A DNA stretch of 64,000 bases. Source: Maea johnstoni. Lineage: Eukaryota; Annelida; Polychaeta; Spionida; Magelonidae. Shown here piece after piece: positions 23,300 through 34,720 of this stretch (positions are counted from its first letter, which is position 1; each line of letters begins with the position of its first letter). The position numbers and the translations under genes were made by a program. Below the pieces are notes generated by a model, which was not told where the DNA came from, did not search any database, and was given only the letters and a program-made list of their open reading frames with translations. The stretch is from contig OZ012684.1 of NCBI GenBank assembly GCA_963942565.1, positions 72,064,895 through 72,128,894 on the forward strand, given 5' to 3'.

Positions 23300-24942
23300 T
23301 CAGACTCTATTGATTGGGGCCACATCAGAAGGACTCCTGTTCTGATTTAGCATCAATAATAAATTCATTGGGTTCTTCATATTGTTTGCAGCATGCTAGT
23401 CTGGCCTTACATGAGGTTTTTTCTAGCAAGGTATTTTTCTGAAGACAATAGGTTCAGAGATTGCACCTTGGAGTGTGATACTCTGATATTAGTATGAAAG
23501 CATGCTAATTCAAACATTCTAACATCAACCATTATGAGGAATCATCCATTCTCTTTAACTTGTGACTTAGTTTCCATGTGGTATCATAAGGTTATGATGA
23601 AATTAGTTACTTCCTAAAAAAAATATTTTTTTATCTTCTTTTGTGTTGGTCCTTTCACCTGTGCATGTATGCAATTAGAAATGAATGTTTGAGATGAAAG
23701 AATATAATTTATTAAGGTGAATAAATCTTAGAAGGTGTCTGTTTGGGTTTGACCGGGGAACTACCTAAGAACAATAAACGAGTAATAATTCCCCCGATAT
23801 GAATGAATGACTGGAAGATTGAACTCTTTGTAGAATAGTGGAACCATCCATAATTATCAGTTAGTTGATAATTTTAGTAAAAAGAATGATGGTTATCAAT
23901 AGACATAATGATACTTAAGGTTGCCCAATGGCCATGTATCAGAAATATGCTATGAATAAAAAATAAATGGTTCCATTCACTAAGGTTCTTATTCTTAACA
24001 CGCACTCTGCTCCTCTAGGAGTCACTGCCCTTGAAGTGTGAGCAGAGAAAATTACCTCAATCCCTTCCTGCCTGTCTCATGCATGCAATCTTCCTGCTCC
24101 TCCTTGAGACCCTCGATCCTAAGACATTGTTGGGTCTTAGCAATAGCTGCAGCCAGAACCATCAAAATAAGTAAAGGTGGCTGCCAGTATCAAAAACACT
24201 TTGTGCACATGTTGATATGCATTAGAGATGTATATTCTATGTATCTTATTCATAAAAAATGCTTTATTTTTCATCATTTTACCTGAAGTGGTTCTCTATG
24301 GGGAAAATGTGAAACTGCATTGTTAAAAAAACGCAATCATACAATATTTGATACATTGTTGATTCGAGTCGTTACTCAGGTTCTAGGGTATTATTTTCAA
24401 TAATACTTCAGAAAGTGATCTGATTCTGTGATTATCAAAATATTTTGCTAGGCGTTGGACCACCTATGTTGCCTATGGGTGATTGGATTTCACAGCTCAT
24501 GGTGAGAGTATAAGGTGTTCCAGTGTTATGGGTGAAGCATACTGCACCAGACCTGCAGCCAGCTACCACTACTACTTCTTTCTGGCTTGTTGATAAATGT
24601 CTGTGTGTGCCTCGACTCTGCATGGGAGTGACTGGAATACTGGCTGGAATGTTTTTGTGGACACATACCAGCGGCAGCGGTGTGCTGGTAGCTGGCCACC
24701 CGCCTGCCAGCCTCCCTCTTGCTACACTACTACTAGCTACTCTACTAGGTTCCAAAGGGCAGTCCCCCATTGCAATGAGCTAGGACAACATATCCTCATG
24801 GTTATGAATCAAAGCTACATGGAAAGTATCATATCCATGTGCAGTGTGCACTGGCATTGTCCTAACTACTCTCATAAAATGATAAAATCTAGTTGAAAAA
24901 TTTCTCAACATTTTCTAAGAAAATGTAGGACATTAGAGAGTG

Positions 24943-24946
<4 letters not shown>
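23300..24946. other. Non-coding intron
   Basis: No recognisable feature. Overlapping open frames on both strands near 24435-24896 have no domain and cancel each other as evidence. Confidence 0.55.

Positions 24947-25037
<91 letters not shown>
24947..25037. repeat. (GA)n microsatellite
   Basis: About 45 uninterrupted GA units: a long polypurine/polypyrimidine mirror repeat able to form triplex DNA. Confidence 0.97.
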
Positions 25038-25040
<3 letters not shown>

Positions 25041-26029
25041 AACAAATTCAAAATAATAACGCACATACCTTACACCCCTTAATATGTCGATCTGGATGTG
25101 ATTTTCAACACTCTGAAGTTGTGATCGATTTCAATATTCCTTATGGTATATTATGAAAATCATAATCCTCCAAAATAGATTTTCCATTATGTAAACTTCC
25201 AACCTATTTCCCATACATCTCCCAAACTAAATAAAGGAGTGGGATCAGATCCAATTAATTTTGAAATTTTGTTGACAATGCAGCCATGAGTATAATTATG
25301 AATTTATTGATCTATATTTGGTTGCATTGGATCTGAATAAGTGTGAGCCGAGTAAATTAACGGCACTGCCAAGTTTTCCTAGTAGTGGGGTGCCAAACTC
25401 CCTGAGAAAGCATTCCGTACCTGAATTCTCTCCTAATTGGGGGAGTTCATATCAGTACTGAAAATGCATGCAACATTTTCACTTTCCCCCTTCCTTACAA
25501 TCTAGCTGTACTGGATCTTACAAGTAAAACTTGATACTTACCAATCAACTGTTATAGTTGGGACTACATCCTAAACTGATAACACCAACAGTAAGAACTT
25601 GTTACTGTCTCGGCAGACTGCCTACCTTTATCTGTACCATTTAATTCTCAATGGCTATACAGGGTACACATCTGATTAAGAAACATTAACAAAGTGGACT
25701 CTTTAGAATGCTTTCATGGCCTTAGGCACTCATGCTCGTTCCAGCCACATTCTCATCAAGAATGCTGGTGATATCTAACTTGTTACTGGACCCTGAACAG
25801 ATGTGATCCCAAATCCCTGGCCATGTTATACTCCATCTGGCCAGGGATCCTCTATCAGGCTGGCTGTGGGCAGTACATGCGCCTTAAGTGATTCTGGGGA
25901 TTAAGGATTATTGAGTGATGATCCTCCCAGCCACCGCCAGAGGCATAGCCACTGACAACTGACCACTGGTCACATGGTGGTCAGTCCCACTGGTCATCTT
26001 ATCTCCTGCTCACTGGCCAGACACAACAT

Positions 26030-26180
26030 GCCCCGTCCAATCAGCTCGCAGAGCTTTTAGGCATGATTCTGTGAGGAGAAAGAGGAAGTGCTGGTGTGTG
26101 TGTGTGTCTGTGTGTAGCCAGTACTACCCAGGCCGGGAGTGATTCATCCATATAATTAGCCAACAGACATCACGTTACTG
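26030..26180 (+). promoter_or_regulatory. Candidate internal promoter
   Basis: A CCAAT box (CCAATCAG, 26037-26044) lies about 113 bp upstream of a TATA-like TATAAT (26151-26156). A transcription start near 26180 would give a leader of about 340 nt before the ATG at 26519. The leader is GC-richer than its surroundings and dominated by CAG/GCA repeats. The spacing between the motifs is looser than textbook, so this is only suggestive. Confidence 0.4.
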
Positions 26181-26518
26181 CCTGCATTTTTTAGCAGCAG
26201 CATTGGCAGCAGCAGCAGCATTGGCAGCAGCGGAAGCAGCAGCAGCCCAGGCAGCCAGCGAGTGCATGTGAGGAGGTCTTGCAGTCTGCGTCTGCGTGTA
26301 GCGGCAGCAGCAGTGGTGCTCTCCTTTCAATCTGCTCTCAGCTCCTCACTCTACCACAGTAGCCAACTCCGCCGCACACACTCAGAGGAGTAGAGGACGG
26401 AGGATGCGACTGGCTAGTTAACCAGTTAGCAGCAGCAGCACACACAACTCTTACATACATGTGATATAGCAGCAGTGGCAGAAATAACGTCCTCAACGTC
26501 CTCGCCGCTAAATACAAC
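26180..26518 (+). promoter_or_regulatory. Candidate 5' leader with three tiny upstream ORFs
   Basis: A CAG/GCA-rich leader precedes the candidate first exon. It holds two minimal start-stop units, ATGTGA at 26266-26271 and again at 26459-26464, and one five-codon ORF at 26404-26421. The TGA at 26462 is in frame with the ATG at 26519, which rules out an N-terminal extension in this exon. Start-stop elements can stall ribosomes and lower downstream translation in other eukaryotes; applying that here is inference. Confidence 0.4.
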
Positions 26519-26563
26519 ATGGCCGGACCTCCACCTGGACAGAATACGTCGGCGCCTCCACAG
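26519..26563 (+). CDS. Candidate alternative first coding exon (15 codons)
   Basis: The ATG sits in a favourable context (ACAACATGG) and opens MAGPPPGQNTSAPPQ, then a strong donor CAG|GTAAGG at 26563/26564. The exon ends in phase 0, exactly the phase needed to join the exon at 45795 (GAA AGG CGT). A short Pro/Gly-rich start would then run straight into ERRDALLRRS, giving a MAP7 isoform without the coil encoded at 4184-4416. It could instead be the first exon of a different gene in the intron. The start, stop upstream and donor are directly visible; the join is inference. Confidence 0.55.
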
Positions 26564-27231
26564 GTAAGGGAAACCCGGGCAGTATTTTTGGAGGATTTTG
26601 CTTCAAATCTGACCTGTCCGTCTTCTGTAATATCTTTGCCTGTGTAAGTAGGATTGTTTCGCTAAGTTTAGTTGGGGGTGCAGTGGAGAGTACATCGGTT
26701 GATGTCAGTCATACAGTATGAATGGGAGCAACTTCTGTGATCCACAAACCATTTATCAGGCACTGCAGTTCGCAAAAGTCAATCAGCTGGTAACAGTAAA
26801 TTGCTACTTTTTCCGCCACAACAGCAAGCATCACATCATACATTGAATGTGGTCCACATATAGCATAGGCCTCATAGCGTGACATATTTAGTATAGTGGA
26901 GAGACTGGAAATAAACCCAGGCTGGCTGGCTGGCCGGCTATCGTGCTGGCTGCTGGGAGTAAGGTCAGGCAATATTTCTCCCTGTGACAACCAGCTGTTC
27001 ATCAGAGGTCTGATCTATGGAGGATATTATTATTGTTGATGGAAAGTTTTGTTGTTGTTGTAGTATACAAGATATTTTGGGGGCAAAGCTGGGGTCAGCT
27101 ACTGGAATGGTGGATAGGGCTTTAGATTAGTAGGATGGAAATAACTATTCTACTGGATCTGAACCAAGCATGTGCCCAACAGATGGAGGAAATATTAAAA
27201 TAAAGGGGTGTGAATTGAGCTTTTGGGTGCA

Positions 27232-27255
27232 GGGGGGGGGGGGGGGGGGGGGGGG
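27232..27255. repeat. Poly(G) tract, 24 nt
   Basis: Uninterrupted G run about 0.7 kb downstream of the candidate first exon; it can form a G-quadruplex in transcripts of the plus strand. Confidence 0.93.
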
Positions 27256-27489
27256 TTGGAGCTATGAATTATGAGTATTGTAGGTTATGGGTTATTAAAT
27301 CAATGATCTTACCATGTAAAAACAATCTACTGAAAAGTTGACTGTGGAGAAGTTTAACATGAAATGTGAAATTATCCGTTAATTATAGCTCTATCAAGAC
27401 TATTTCAGAAAACTTTTTAATTGACCCAAATGGAATTTGAAGTATGGCACAATGATATGGGCACAGCTATTCCTTGAACTGTTCTCACA

Positions 27490-28385
27490 AACCAGGCCAG
27501 TTTCTTATCAGGAGTTGGGTCTCCACAGCTGTAGGAGGCATGGACCTTGGGTAGGGGGTGGTGCTCAGAATGGCTGGTATCCAGGTCAAATAGTTAACAT
27601 CACGAGAACCCATGTGGCAGGGTGCCGATGAAAGGGGTGGTAGCATGGACACACTGGATTCCAGGGTTAGGGTTAAGGTTGAAACCAGCATGATTTGTTC
27701 TTTTAACAGGGGACCAATGAAAGAGGTACCGTCGGTGAATGCTTTAAGTCAGGAGTTGAAACAACTTTATTGATACTTGCAAAAGGGTACTTAATGAAAG
27801 GGTAGTCTGGACAGGGGGAGTGTTAAGGTTTGAGTAGGGATCGAAAGCAACATTATTGGTTGTCATAAAAGGATGCTCATGAAAGGGTAAGCCTAGACAG
27901 GGGAATACCCATGATTTTGATAGGGGTTTAAACAAGCATTTCTTATCCTTGTACCAGTATGCTGCTGAAATAGTTTGCCTAGCCTGGGGTAGGAGGGGGT
28001 TGAAACCAACATGATTGGTTCTTGTAACTGCTTACTCATCGAAAGGGCAGTTAGGGTAGAGGGAATGATGGGTTCACAGTGGGTTGTAATCATAACATGA
28101 CTGGGTCTTGTAACAGGGCACTGATGAAAGACCAACTGAATGAACAGACCAACTACCAGGGTTTGGTTTATTGGTAGGCATAACATGTAACAGGGTATAG
28201 ATAAGAGGTACCCAGAACAGTGGGAGTTCTACTGTTCATTTGGGTTGTAGTCATAACAAGATTGGTTCATGTAACAGGGTATTGATGAATGGGGGAGCCT
28301 GATCTGATCTGTGACAATTCTAGCATTTGTTTGGGTGGTAAGCATAACTTGGTCAATTCATGTAATAGGCTACTGATTGACCCTC
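27490..28385 (+). repeat. Degenerate minisatellite, units of ~80-95 bp
   Basis: About ten decayed units with a common plan: TTGTAACAGGGTA-TGATGAAAGGG, then a G-rich GGGAGTGTTAGGGTTTG-like stretch, then GTTGTAA-CATAACATGATTGGTTC. The best-kept units lie between about 27640 and 28370. Open frames over it, mostly on the minus strand, follow the repeat and are not credible genes. Confidence 0.75.
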
Positions 28386-28689
28386 TCAAGTCTTGAATGT
28401 ACACATGTTCTGACACTTATGCAGATATCTTAATATCAAAGCAGCATTTTGAGAAATATTTGACAAAATTGATGTTCTTGCTGGAAAATACACTGAAAAT
28501 CAATAATTTCAAATCTTACTTGAGTTATGTTCAAAATTGTCTGACCATGTGTGCATTCCAGATGCAAATAAATCAATAGGGATGCCTGTACGCTAGGAGT
28601 TTAAAGGGTTAGTCTAAAGGCACTTCAATATCTAGGTTGGTTGATATGATACAGGTCACAGTAGTACATGTGAAATGAGTGTTCTGCAG

Positions 28690-28860
28690 TGTCTAGGGGA
28701 ATTTGGATTTGTGCCATATTGCAGCAAAGTTGTGAAAGGAAACTGGAGTACCCAGCGAAAACCACTGCCTAACCCCAAGTCACTGGCAACTTTCTCACAT
28801 TCCCTAGCCGTGATTTGAACCTGGGCAGAGGTAAGAGACAGCAACGGTATACTCATGTAG
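28690..28860 (-). mobile_element. tRNA-derived SINE (partial)
   Basis: On the minus strand CTTACCTCTGCCCAGGTTC followed by AAATCACGGC resembles the anticodon-side and B-box (GGTTCAAATC) part of a tRNA. Next comes a non-tRNA body with GTTGCCAGTGACTTGG and GGTTTTCGCTGGGTACTCC, like central blocks of metazoan SINEs. The GTCACTGGCAACTT core recurs near 32.71 kb. The A box is weak and I see no tidy tail, so the copy is old or truncated. Confidence 0.5.
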
Positions 28861-29499
28861 CAGGATGAAAGAAGTTAGACAGCAAAGAGGTTAGGGGTTT
28901 AGTGGTGAGCACAGACTAGCTGGTATATATGCCATCTAATAAACATCATAGGAACCTTTGTAGCTTGTTACTTGTGAAAGGGCTAGCCTACTGGGATTGA
29001 AGGGCAGAAACCACTCAGCAGACGGCATCATTAATACCTTGAAGACAAATGTTACAGAGCTTAACTGGTGTCTATATTTGGTACCACACATCTCTGTTTC
29101 TAGGATTTTATTTTGTGGTGTGCCCAACAATGACAGGTAAATACAACAGGGTTCTGGATATTAGGTTAACATGGTGACTGGTAGCTACTGCCTAAAGGGT
29201 GATAGTCCAAGGTGTGCACAACACTATTCAGGTTGGTTAACAAACCTACTTGGAAAGAAGAAAACTATAAAAAAAAATGTTAAGTAGCCTAACCCCAGGA
29301 AAAAAGCTCCCTTTCAGATCCCTCATTTGTGTCAATATCCACTGACTGTGATAGGAGATATTAAACCATTTGAACAAAGCTGATTCCTGAGTGCAACCGG
29401 CCCATGATGTGTTGAGATGAGTGCATGGTCGCTAAAGTATTGATTGCTCAGCGACTGCTCAAACATCAGCCTGTCTGGGAGGGAGGGAGGGAGGTGTGC

Positions 29500-29918
29500 A
29501 GCCTGGAAAGGGGTGAACCGGCCGCCGTGTGCAAAGAGTAGGCGTCACCGGCCGCCGTTTGGTCTGTTAGGGTCTGTTGACCAGTGTGATACAGAGTGCT
29601 GCCAGGAGAGGCAGAGGTAGCATGACTATTGTATGAGCACCACCAGCACCAGCGTGATGTATGACCTAGGGGGAGAGGATTAAAGGGAATGTAGGACGTG
29701 TGTCGGTTAGCGGTCAGGAGGCTCCAGACATCAGCAGCGCTAACTATCGTCCATGGCTGCAAGGGGAAGGGAAGGAATGGAAACTAGATTCCTTGTTGGC
29801 AGCCAGCATCGCGTCTCTAGGCACTCTAGGACCTTTAAGTAGCAGGAGGAATAGGATACTCAGTCTCCAGGAAGGACGTCCTGACCACAGGCACAAGATG
29901 GAGGGGTCCAACATGGAG
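29500..29918 (+). other. CpG-rich block with a second candidate first exon
   Basis: The sequence is unusually CpG-rich for this intron, with ACCGGCCGCCGT occurring twice (near 29517 and 29547). A frame stays open from about 29700 to 29918, ends in ATGGAGGGGTCCAACATGGAG and meets GT in phase 0 (the donor GTATTC is poor). Translation from the ATG at 29898 would give only MEGSNME before the splice; joining to 45795 keeps frame. Weaker than the exon at 26519, but of the same kind. Confidence 0.25.
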
Positions 29919-30445
29919 GTATTCTTTACAGTGAAACGTATTGAATTAGGCATTCATATCTCAGAGGTTTTCTGCAATACATTTGAAATAAGTGCAATAA
30001 GTGTTCACAGGTCAGAGGTGTTCACATTTTGAGACTTCACACTACATATTTCACAAATCCTTGACCATAGAAAACCAAACCTTTTATACCACGCACAGGT
30101 AATTCATAAAGAATTTCACTCGAAAAAGAAAAAAATGAAAACTTTGAAAGGACTAGAGCGTATCACTTTCCCTTACTACTTCAAGTTGATTTCAATCACA
30201 GCACATATCTCTCTAGGTAAAATAGGTTGACTCTGCCAAGGATTGTTCAAAATATTCAGTGGAATGCATGCAAATATAGGTAGCATGTAGATCACCCTTA
30301 CAGTCAGCATTATATGATAAAGAAGAGGTGAAGGGCAATAACCTGCACCATAGGATTTTTATAGAGCCCATGACAAGCATGGGTAGTAATGAGATATATG
30401 CAGAGCTGCCTGCAGTGTGTGGATTGATATTGGTAGGAAGACTCT

Positions 30446-30683
30446 CAGGCATAGTCTTAGCCAGCAGGGTGTCTGGGTGCCATTTGGATGCCCAAACCCT
30501 CATTTTTTTTTTTACCTCAGTGCAATTCCAATGGCATTGTAGATGGATATTATACCTTATCAAAAATTCTAAATACATGTTTATGGCTGTAATATTATGA
30601 TTTCCCTTGAACAATTGGATGCCCAAAAATTTTACAATTGCCAATTTTGGGCACCCAGTTTCTAAATGCTGAGTAAGACCCAC
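30446..30683 (+). mobile_element. hAT-like MITE, family M1 copy B
   Basis: Second copy of the element at 9400-9718, in the same orientation and about 80 bp shorter. The left end CAGGCATAGTCTTAGCCAG is followed by TCTGGGTGCCATTTGG. The right end has TTTTGGGCACCCAGTTTC and GAGTAAGACC. CTCTCAG is found just outside or at both ends (about 30442-30448 and 30685-30691), possibly a remnant of the target duplication. A 185-codon minus-strand frame across this copy is a by-product. Confidence 0.75.
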
Positions 30684-30691
30684 GCTCTCAG

Positions 30692-32070
30692 TCAGTTTCT
30701 TTCCTGGGAGAGCATCAAGGAACATGTGGCCTAGTTTTGTTGATGAGATTGGTAGCATTATGAGCCTCACAGTAATTAGAGATAATTGTACCAGTATGAG
30801 TATAGTAGTAATATTGAGAAGGAGATTAGGCCTATAGCTGTGATCACATCAGAGTGAGGAATAAATGTGATCTGCTGAACAGGTAAATTATTAACCCATT
30901 CATGTCCAGATCATAGAACAATAATTCATTAATCCAGTTCTTTTCCAGACTTAAGTCCCAAGGTTTTTCTTATCAACCCAGTATGCACATGGTCTAACCA
31001 CTCAAATTGTACCTAAGTGAAAAGAAAGGATTTCCTGAGGAATACTAGTAGTTAAAACCAACTAGGACTACTTCCAATTAAGTGTTTCATAAAATATAGC
31101 TTTGTTATCAAACTATCTCCATATGTGTCAGCCCGTGTGTAAGCTCCAAATTTAAATGAGGTAAGAAAACAGGAGTAGATATTATTAGTGTTAACTTTTG
31201 CACATTGACATATGATACTCGTAAATGTGTTAGATAATACAATATAACTTTTACACACAATACAAGTAGTTACTCAATTTTCTGTGTACCCAGTTATTTT
31301 GGGTAGTTTATCAAATTTATCCTAAATCTTTCTACCATAAGAATCTATTCTAGATCTGAGATTACCTGCATTATCCTTAGATTTCTACGCAAGGATTCTA
31401 TTCTAGTCCTAAGATTCCCACCAAGACAAGTTACACAAGCTGTGGGGGGAGAAAACTCTGTAATCTCCAACGTGCACTTAATTACAAATTGTATATTATA
31501 AGTGAATTTGGGCTGGAGGCACCCCTAATTGGACTTGATTCATGCACTAATTATTTACTCATTACTTCCTGGAGTTATTTTTACTTCTCTATCCTTGCAT
31601 TATATGAGGTCATAGGAAGTTGGGATGGGGTTATTTTACATGTTTTGCCTTACCAGTCCAGTTAACTAACTGACTGCTTCCAGATTCTGCAGGTCTTGCC
31701 ACATTTTGTCAGTCCTGTTAATTCTGACAAATAGATCAGTGGTTATTTATGATTACTTGATATTCCAAGAAAAGAGTGTGAGGTATTTGAATTGCAGCAT
31801 GTCCCTGGGAAAGGCTAGTATTAGAATTAGGCGTCTGAGGCATGAAGCTGCCAGTTTGTAGCTATGAATGTATGGGAAAGTAAGCATCTTTACATGTGGG
31901 ATGGTTCTACAGGTTCCACCTTGGAGAGGCGAGTTCAATATGAAAATGAAGTGGGGTTGATGTTACACCCTGAAGTACCCCTCTTATTCTCAAGTAGGTC
32001 AGCTATATGAGTGGCACCAGAAGCTACCAATACAGCTGTCAGTTCAAGAATTTTAACATTTGATTAGCTT
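30692..32070. other. Non-coding intron
   Basis: Nothing recognisable except a small imperfect duplication near 31335-31425 (AAGAATCTATTCTAGATCTG versus AAGGATTCTATTCTAGTCCT). Confidence 0.55.
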
Positions 32071-32350
32071 GGATGTATCCTGGAATCATTTTCAAGCCTT
32101 AAACCAAATAGTATTTAGGGGCAGTAATTCATCTATAACATGTTGCCAGTGGAGATCTTATTTCCATTCATGCAGATTAAGAAGATCCAATTTCAACTCG
32201 GCATGATATAAAGAAGTAAATTAATTATATTTTGGATGCATTCTATAGTCATTTTAACCCTTCAGCCATAAGATAAATATTTAGGGTCAAATCTGGTCAT
32301 CCAAAAGTTATTGGCAGTGGAGATTCTGTTTCTATTTTTGTAGATGAAGA
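32071..32350 (+). repeat. Tandem duplication, 2 x ~162 bp, diverged
   Basis: Units start TTGGATGTATCCTGGAATCA (about 32069) and TTGGATGCATTCTATAGTCA (about 32232) and share GCAGTGGAGAT-T and CAGAT/TAGATGAAGAAG blocks in order. Confidence 0.75.
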
Positions 32351-32412
32351 AGACTGTTAGTGTTTGTATCTTAGTAGGGTCTTCCCCGAATAACACTCCC
32401 TTCCTGTCTCAA

Positions 32413-32414
<2 letters not shown>

Positions 32415-32449
<35 letters not shown>

Positions 32450-32605
32450 AGTCTGCGTGGCATGCCTCATCAATCCTAATCATAGCATTCTGCTGCCCTG
32501 ACCTGGATACGACTACTACGACCAGTCTCTCCATGGGGAGAGGTCACCCACGCCCTCCTCCTCCTCCTACTCCTCCTCCTCCCCCTCCTCCCCCCATAGG
32601 GCTGG

Positions 32606-32678
<73 letters not shown>
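32415..32678. repeat. Microsatellite cluster: (CTG)n, (CCT)n, (CA)n
   Basis: About eleven CTG units (32415-32449), a CCT-rich run (about 32558-32597) and about 36 CA units (32607-32678). Together they create a spurious open frame of Leu, Pro and His-Thr runs. Confidence 0.95.
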
Positions 32679-32679
<1 letters not shown>

Positions 32680-32694
32680 CTCAGCACTTGGAAT

Positions 32695-32765
32695 TTCAGT
32701 CCTTAAGTCACTGGCAACTTCCTCGCCAAGCCTTAGACTACCTGGCCATCAGAACGGGTCCCCAT
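32695..32765 (-). mobile_element. SINE fragment
   Basis: TTAAGTCACTGGCAACTT followed by CTC-CCAAGCC matches the body of the SINE at 28690-28860 in the same orientation. Only the central part is recognisable. Confidence 0.4.
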
Positions 32766-32769
32766 ACAA

Positions 32770-34550
32770 ATACTAAATGACATCCCAATGGTCTTTCTGG
32801 CACAAAGTAGACAAGCAAAACATAGTCATACCAACAAACAATGATAGCAATTTTATGAACAAATATCTTTACGTCATCATCTGCTTATGGCTTGTTCAAA
32901 GTTAAGCACTCAGTGATCAAACTGTACAGCAACACACAAGGCTATAGGTCCTCACTGTGTACACCGCTTGCTCCTATAGTGCTTGAGACCAAGGACTAGA
33001 GAAACCAGCAACACAGGCTCCCACTCTCCCACATACTGCACAGCTCCGGGTCCTGCCCAGATCATGTAACGTCTACAAATCCAACTGGCACACTGCCCAA
33101 TAATTCATTACACATCCAGCCCAAACAAAAATACATCTCAAATGGAAATATCTGCCAGCATTATAGAGTTGTGAGTAGCACAGGCAGAGGAGAATCCTGA
33201 ATAATTTGATTGGTCTGTGATCTTGTGATTTTTTCCCCTGTAATGACTATGTGAGGGGATTCACTCTCGATCATGATTTTCCGGGGTGTTTTTTTATTGC
33301 CGGCAATCACTTTCTGGCCAGACTGACAGCACTCGCAGTTAAGGAAAAATTATCACAGCATAAAATCCCTAGTCATTTGTGGAGATCAATACAGGAGAAA
33401 AAAATCTTTTTGAGCTGAGGCCAGACAGTAAGGAATACCTACAATTGGCTGGCAGGCAACTTGAGGGCTGCACACCATCATGCTACAATTCACTCCTTAT
33501 TATCATTATTCCGGAATATCCTGATGATGCTCAGGCGATCAATATTTGAAAAAGATTCTCCACAAAATTCATTTCATTGCTTCAGTACAGTTATATGTTT
33601 ATTCAATGATTTGTGTGGATACCTGATATCAGAAGGGCTAAAAAATAAAAGGTAGCTGGGAATATCCAGGAATTCATAGGATGATAACCAGAAGTTCTTG
33701 TATTAAACCTGATACCATGTATGCTAGAGAAAACTAAGGCTTAATGTAGCCAGGAATATCCAGGGATTTCCAGGATGATGTTTGGGAAATGCCAGGATTT
33801 CTTGGAAAGTCTCCACCTTATACCAGGGACATATATTACTCAGATCCATCTCCCTGCTTATACTACATGAGCCAGATACCAGCTGAGGTTGCAATACACA
33901 GACATTCTCAGGATGATGCTTGGAGTAGGCTTGGATTTCCCCCAAGATCTCTGACAGCAGTTGATCTCTCAGCAGTTTTACAAGTAATCTCAGGATGTGC
34001 TTATTTATTCAAAATACTCCCTGGCTTTACTTACAGATGAGTATATGCCCTTATCATATCCTGCTGAGAATTCATTTGTAATATCTCATACCTAGTTATT
34101 CTTCCAATTAATACTTTAGAAAGTCCTAGGATTCACACTGCTTCAGTTGCTTACAGTCAGTTCTTGGTAAAAAAAAAAATAGCTTGATTGTAAACCCTTA
34201 TTATCAAATATTGAAATTGCTGTCTGGTAGCTGCTTCCTTTCTCTCTAGGTTGAGGCTCGTGCTGACCCCTCCCTTCCTCCTGATTTATCTACCTCTGTG
34301 AGGGCTTCACTAATTCATAAGAGTCTCTGCCTTGGCAGACCTCCAGTTCCTATAGACAGGCACCATGGCCGCCGCAGAATGCTCCTTGTGTGAAGAACTA
34401 GAGGAAAGGCAGTGTACATGTGTGCAACTCTTGTATCTTTATTATGAAGGGTATTTTTTCCTTGATAATGAACATTTGGAGTATTAGAAAAAGTAGTAGT
34501 AAGGAAACGGTGATCACAACTTGCTACGATAGTGATGATGAGGATGATAA
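32770..34550. other. Non-coding intron with short internal repeats
   Basis: No coding signal. Between about 33655 and 33930 the phrase AGGAATATCCAGG-ATTTCCAGGATGATG recurs in decayed form several times, suggesting an old short-period array. Confidence 0.5.
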
Positions 34551-34553
34551 ACA

Positions 34554-34555
34554 TT

Positions 34556-34590
<35 letters not shown>

Positions 34591-34720
34591 TCAAAATTGT
34601 TAAATACAACATTCACTTTTTCAGACTTTTCATACATGCTTCTTTTTGCATGATTTTAATTTAGAGCAACTATTATCATCATCATCATCACCATGATAAT
34701 CATCATCATCATCATCATTT
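34554..34720. repeat. Two (ATC)n microsatellites
   Basis: Runs at 34554-34590 and 34674-34718 separated by unrelated sequence. Confidence 0.93.

Noticed and set aside
24435-24896. Overlapping frames on both strands near 24.5 kb
   Set aside because: Frames on both strands at once with no domain suggest stop-poor composition rather than a gene.
28796-28830. Functional tRNA gene on the minus strand
   Set aside because: Only a B-box-like segment is clear; no cloverleaf can be drawn, so a SINE is the better call.
30213-30770. 185-codon minus-strand frame
   Set aside because: It spans the MITE at 30446-30683 and resembles no protein I know.
32344-32706. Leu-rich, Pro-rich and His-Thr protein
   Set aside because: Product of CTG, CCT and CA microsatellites.
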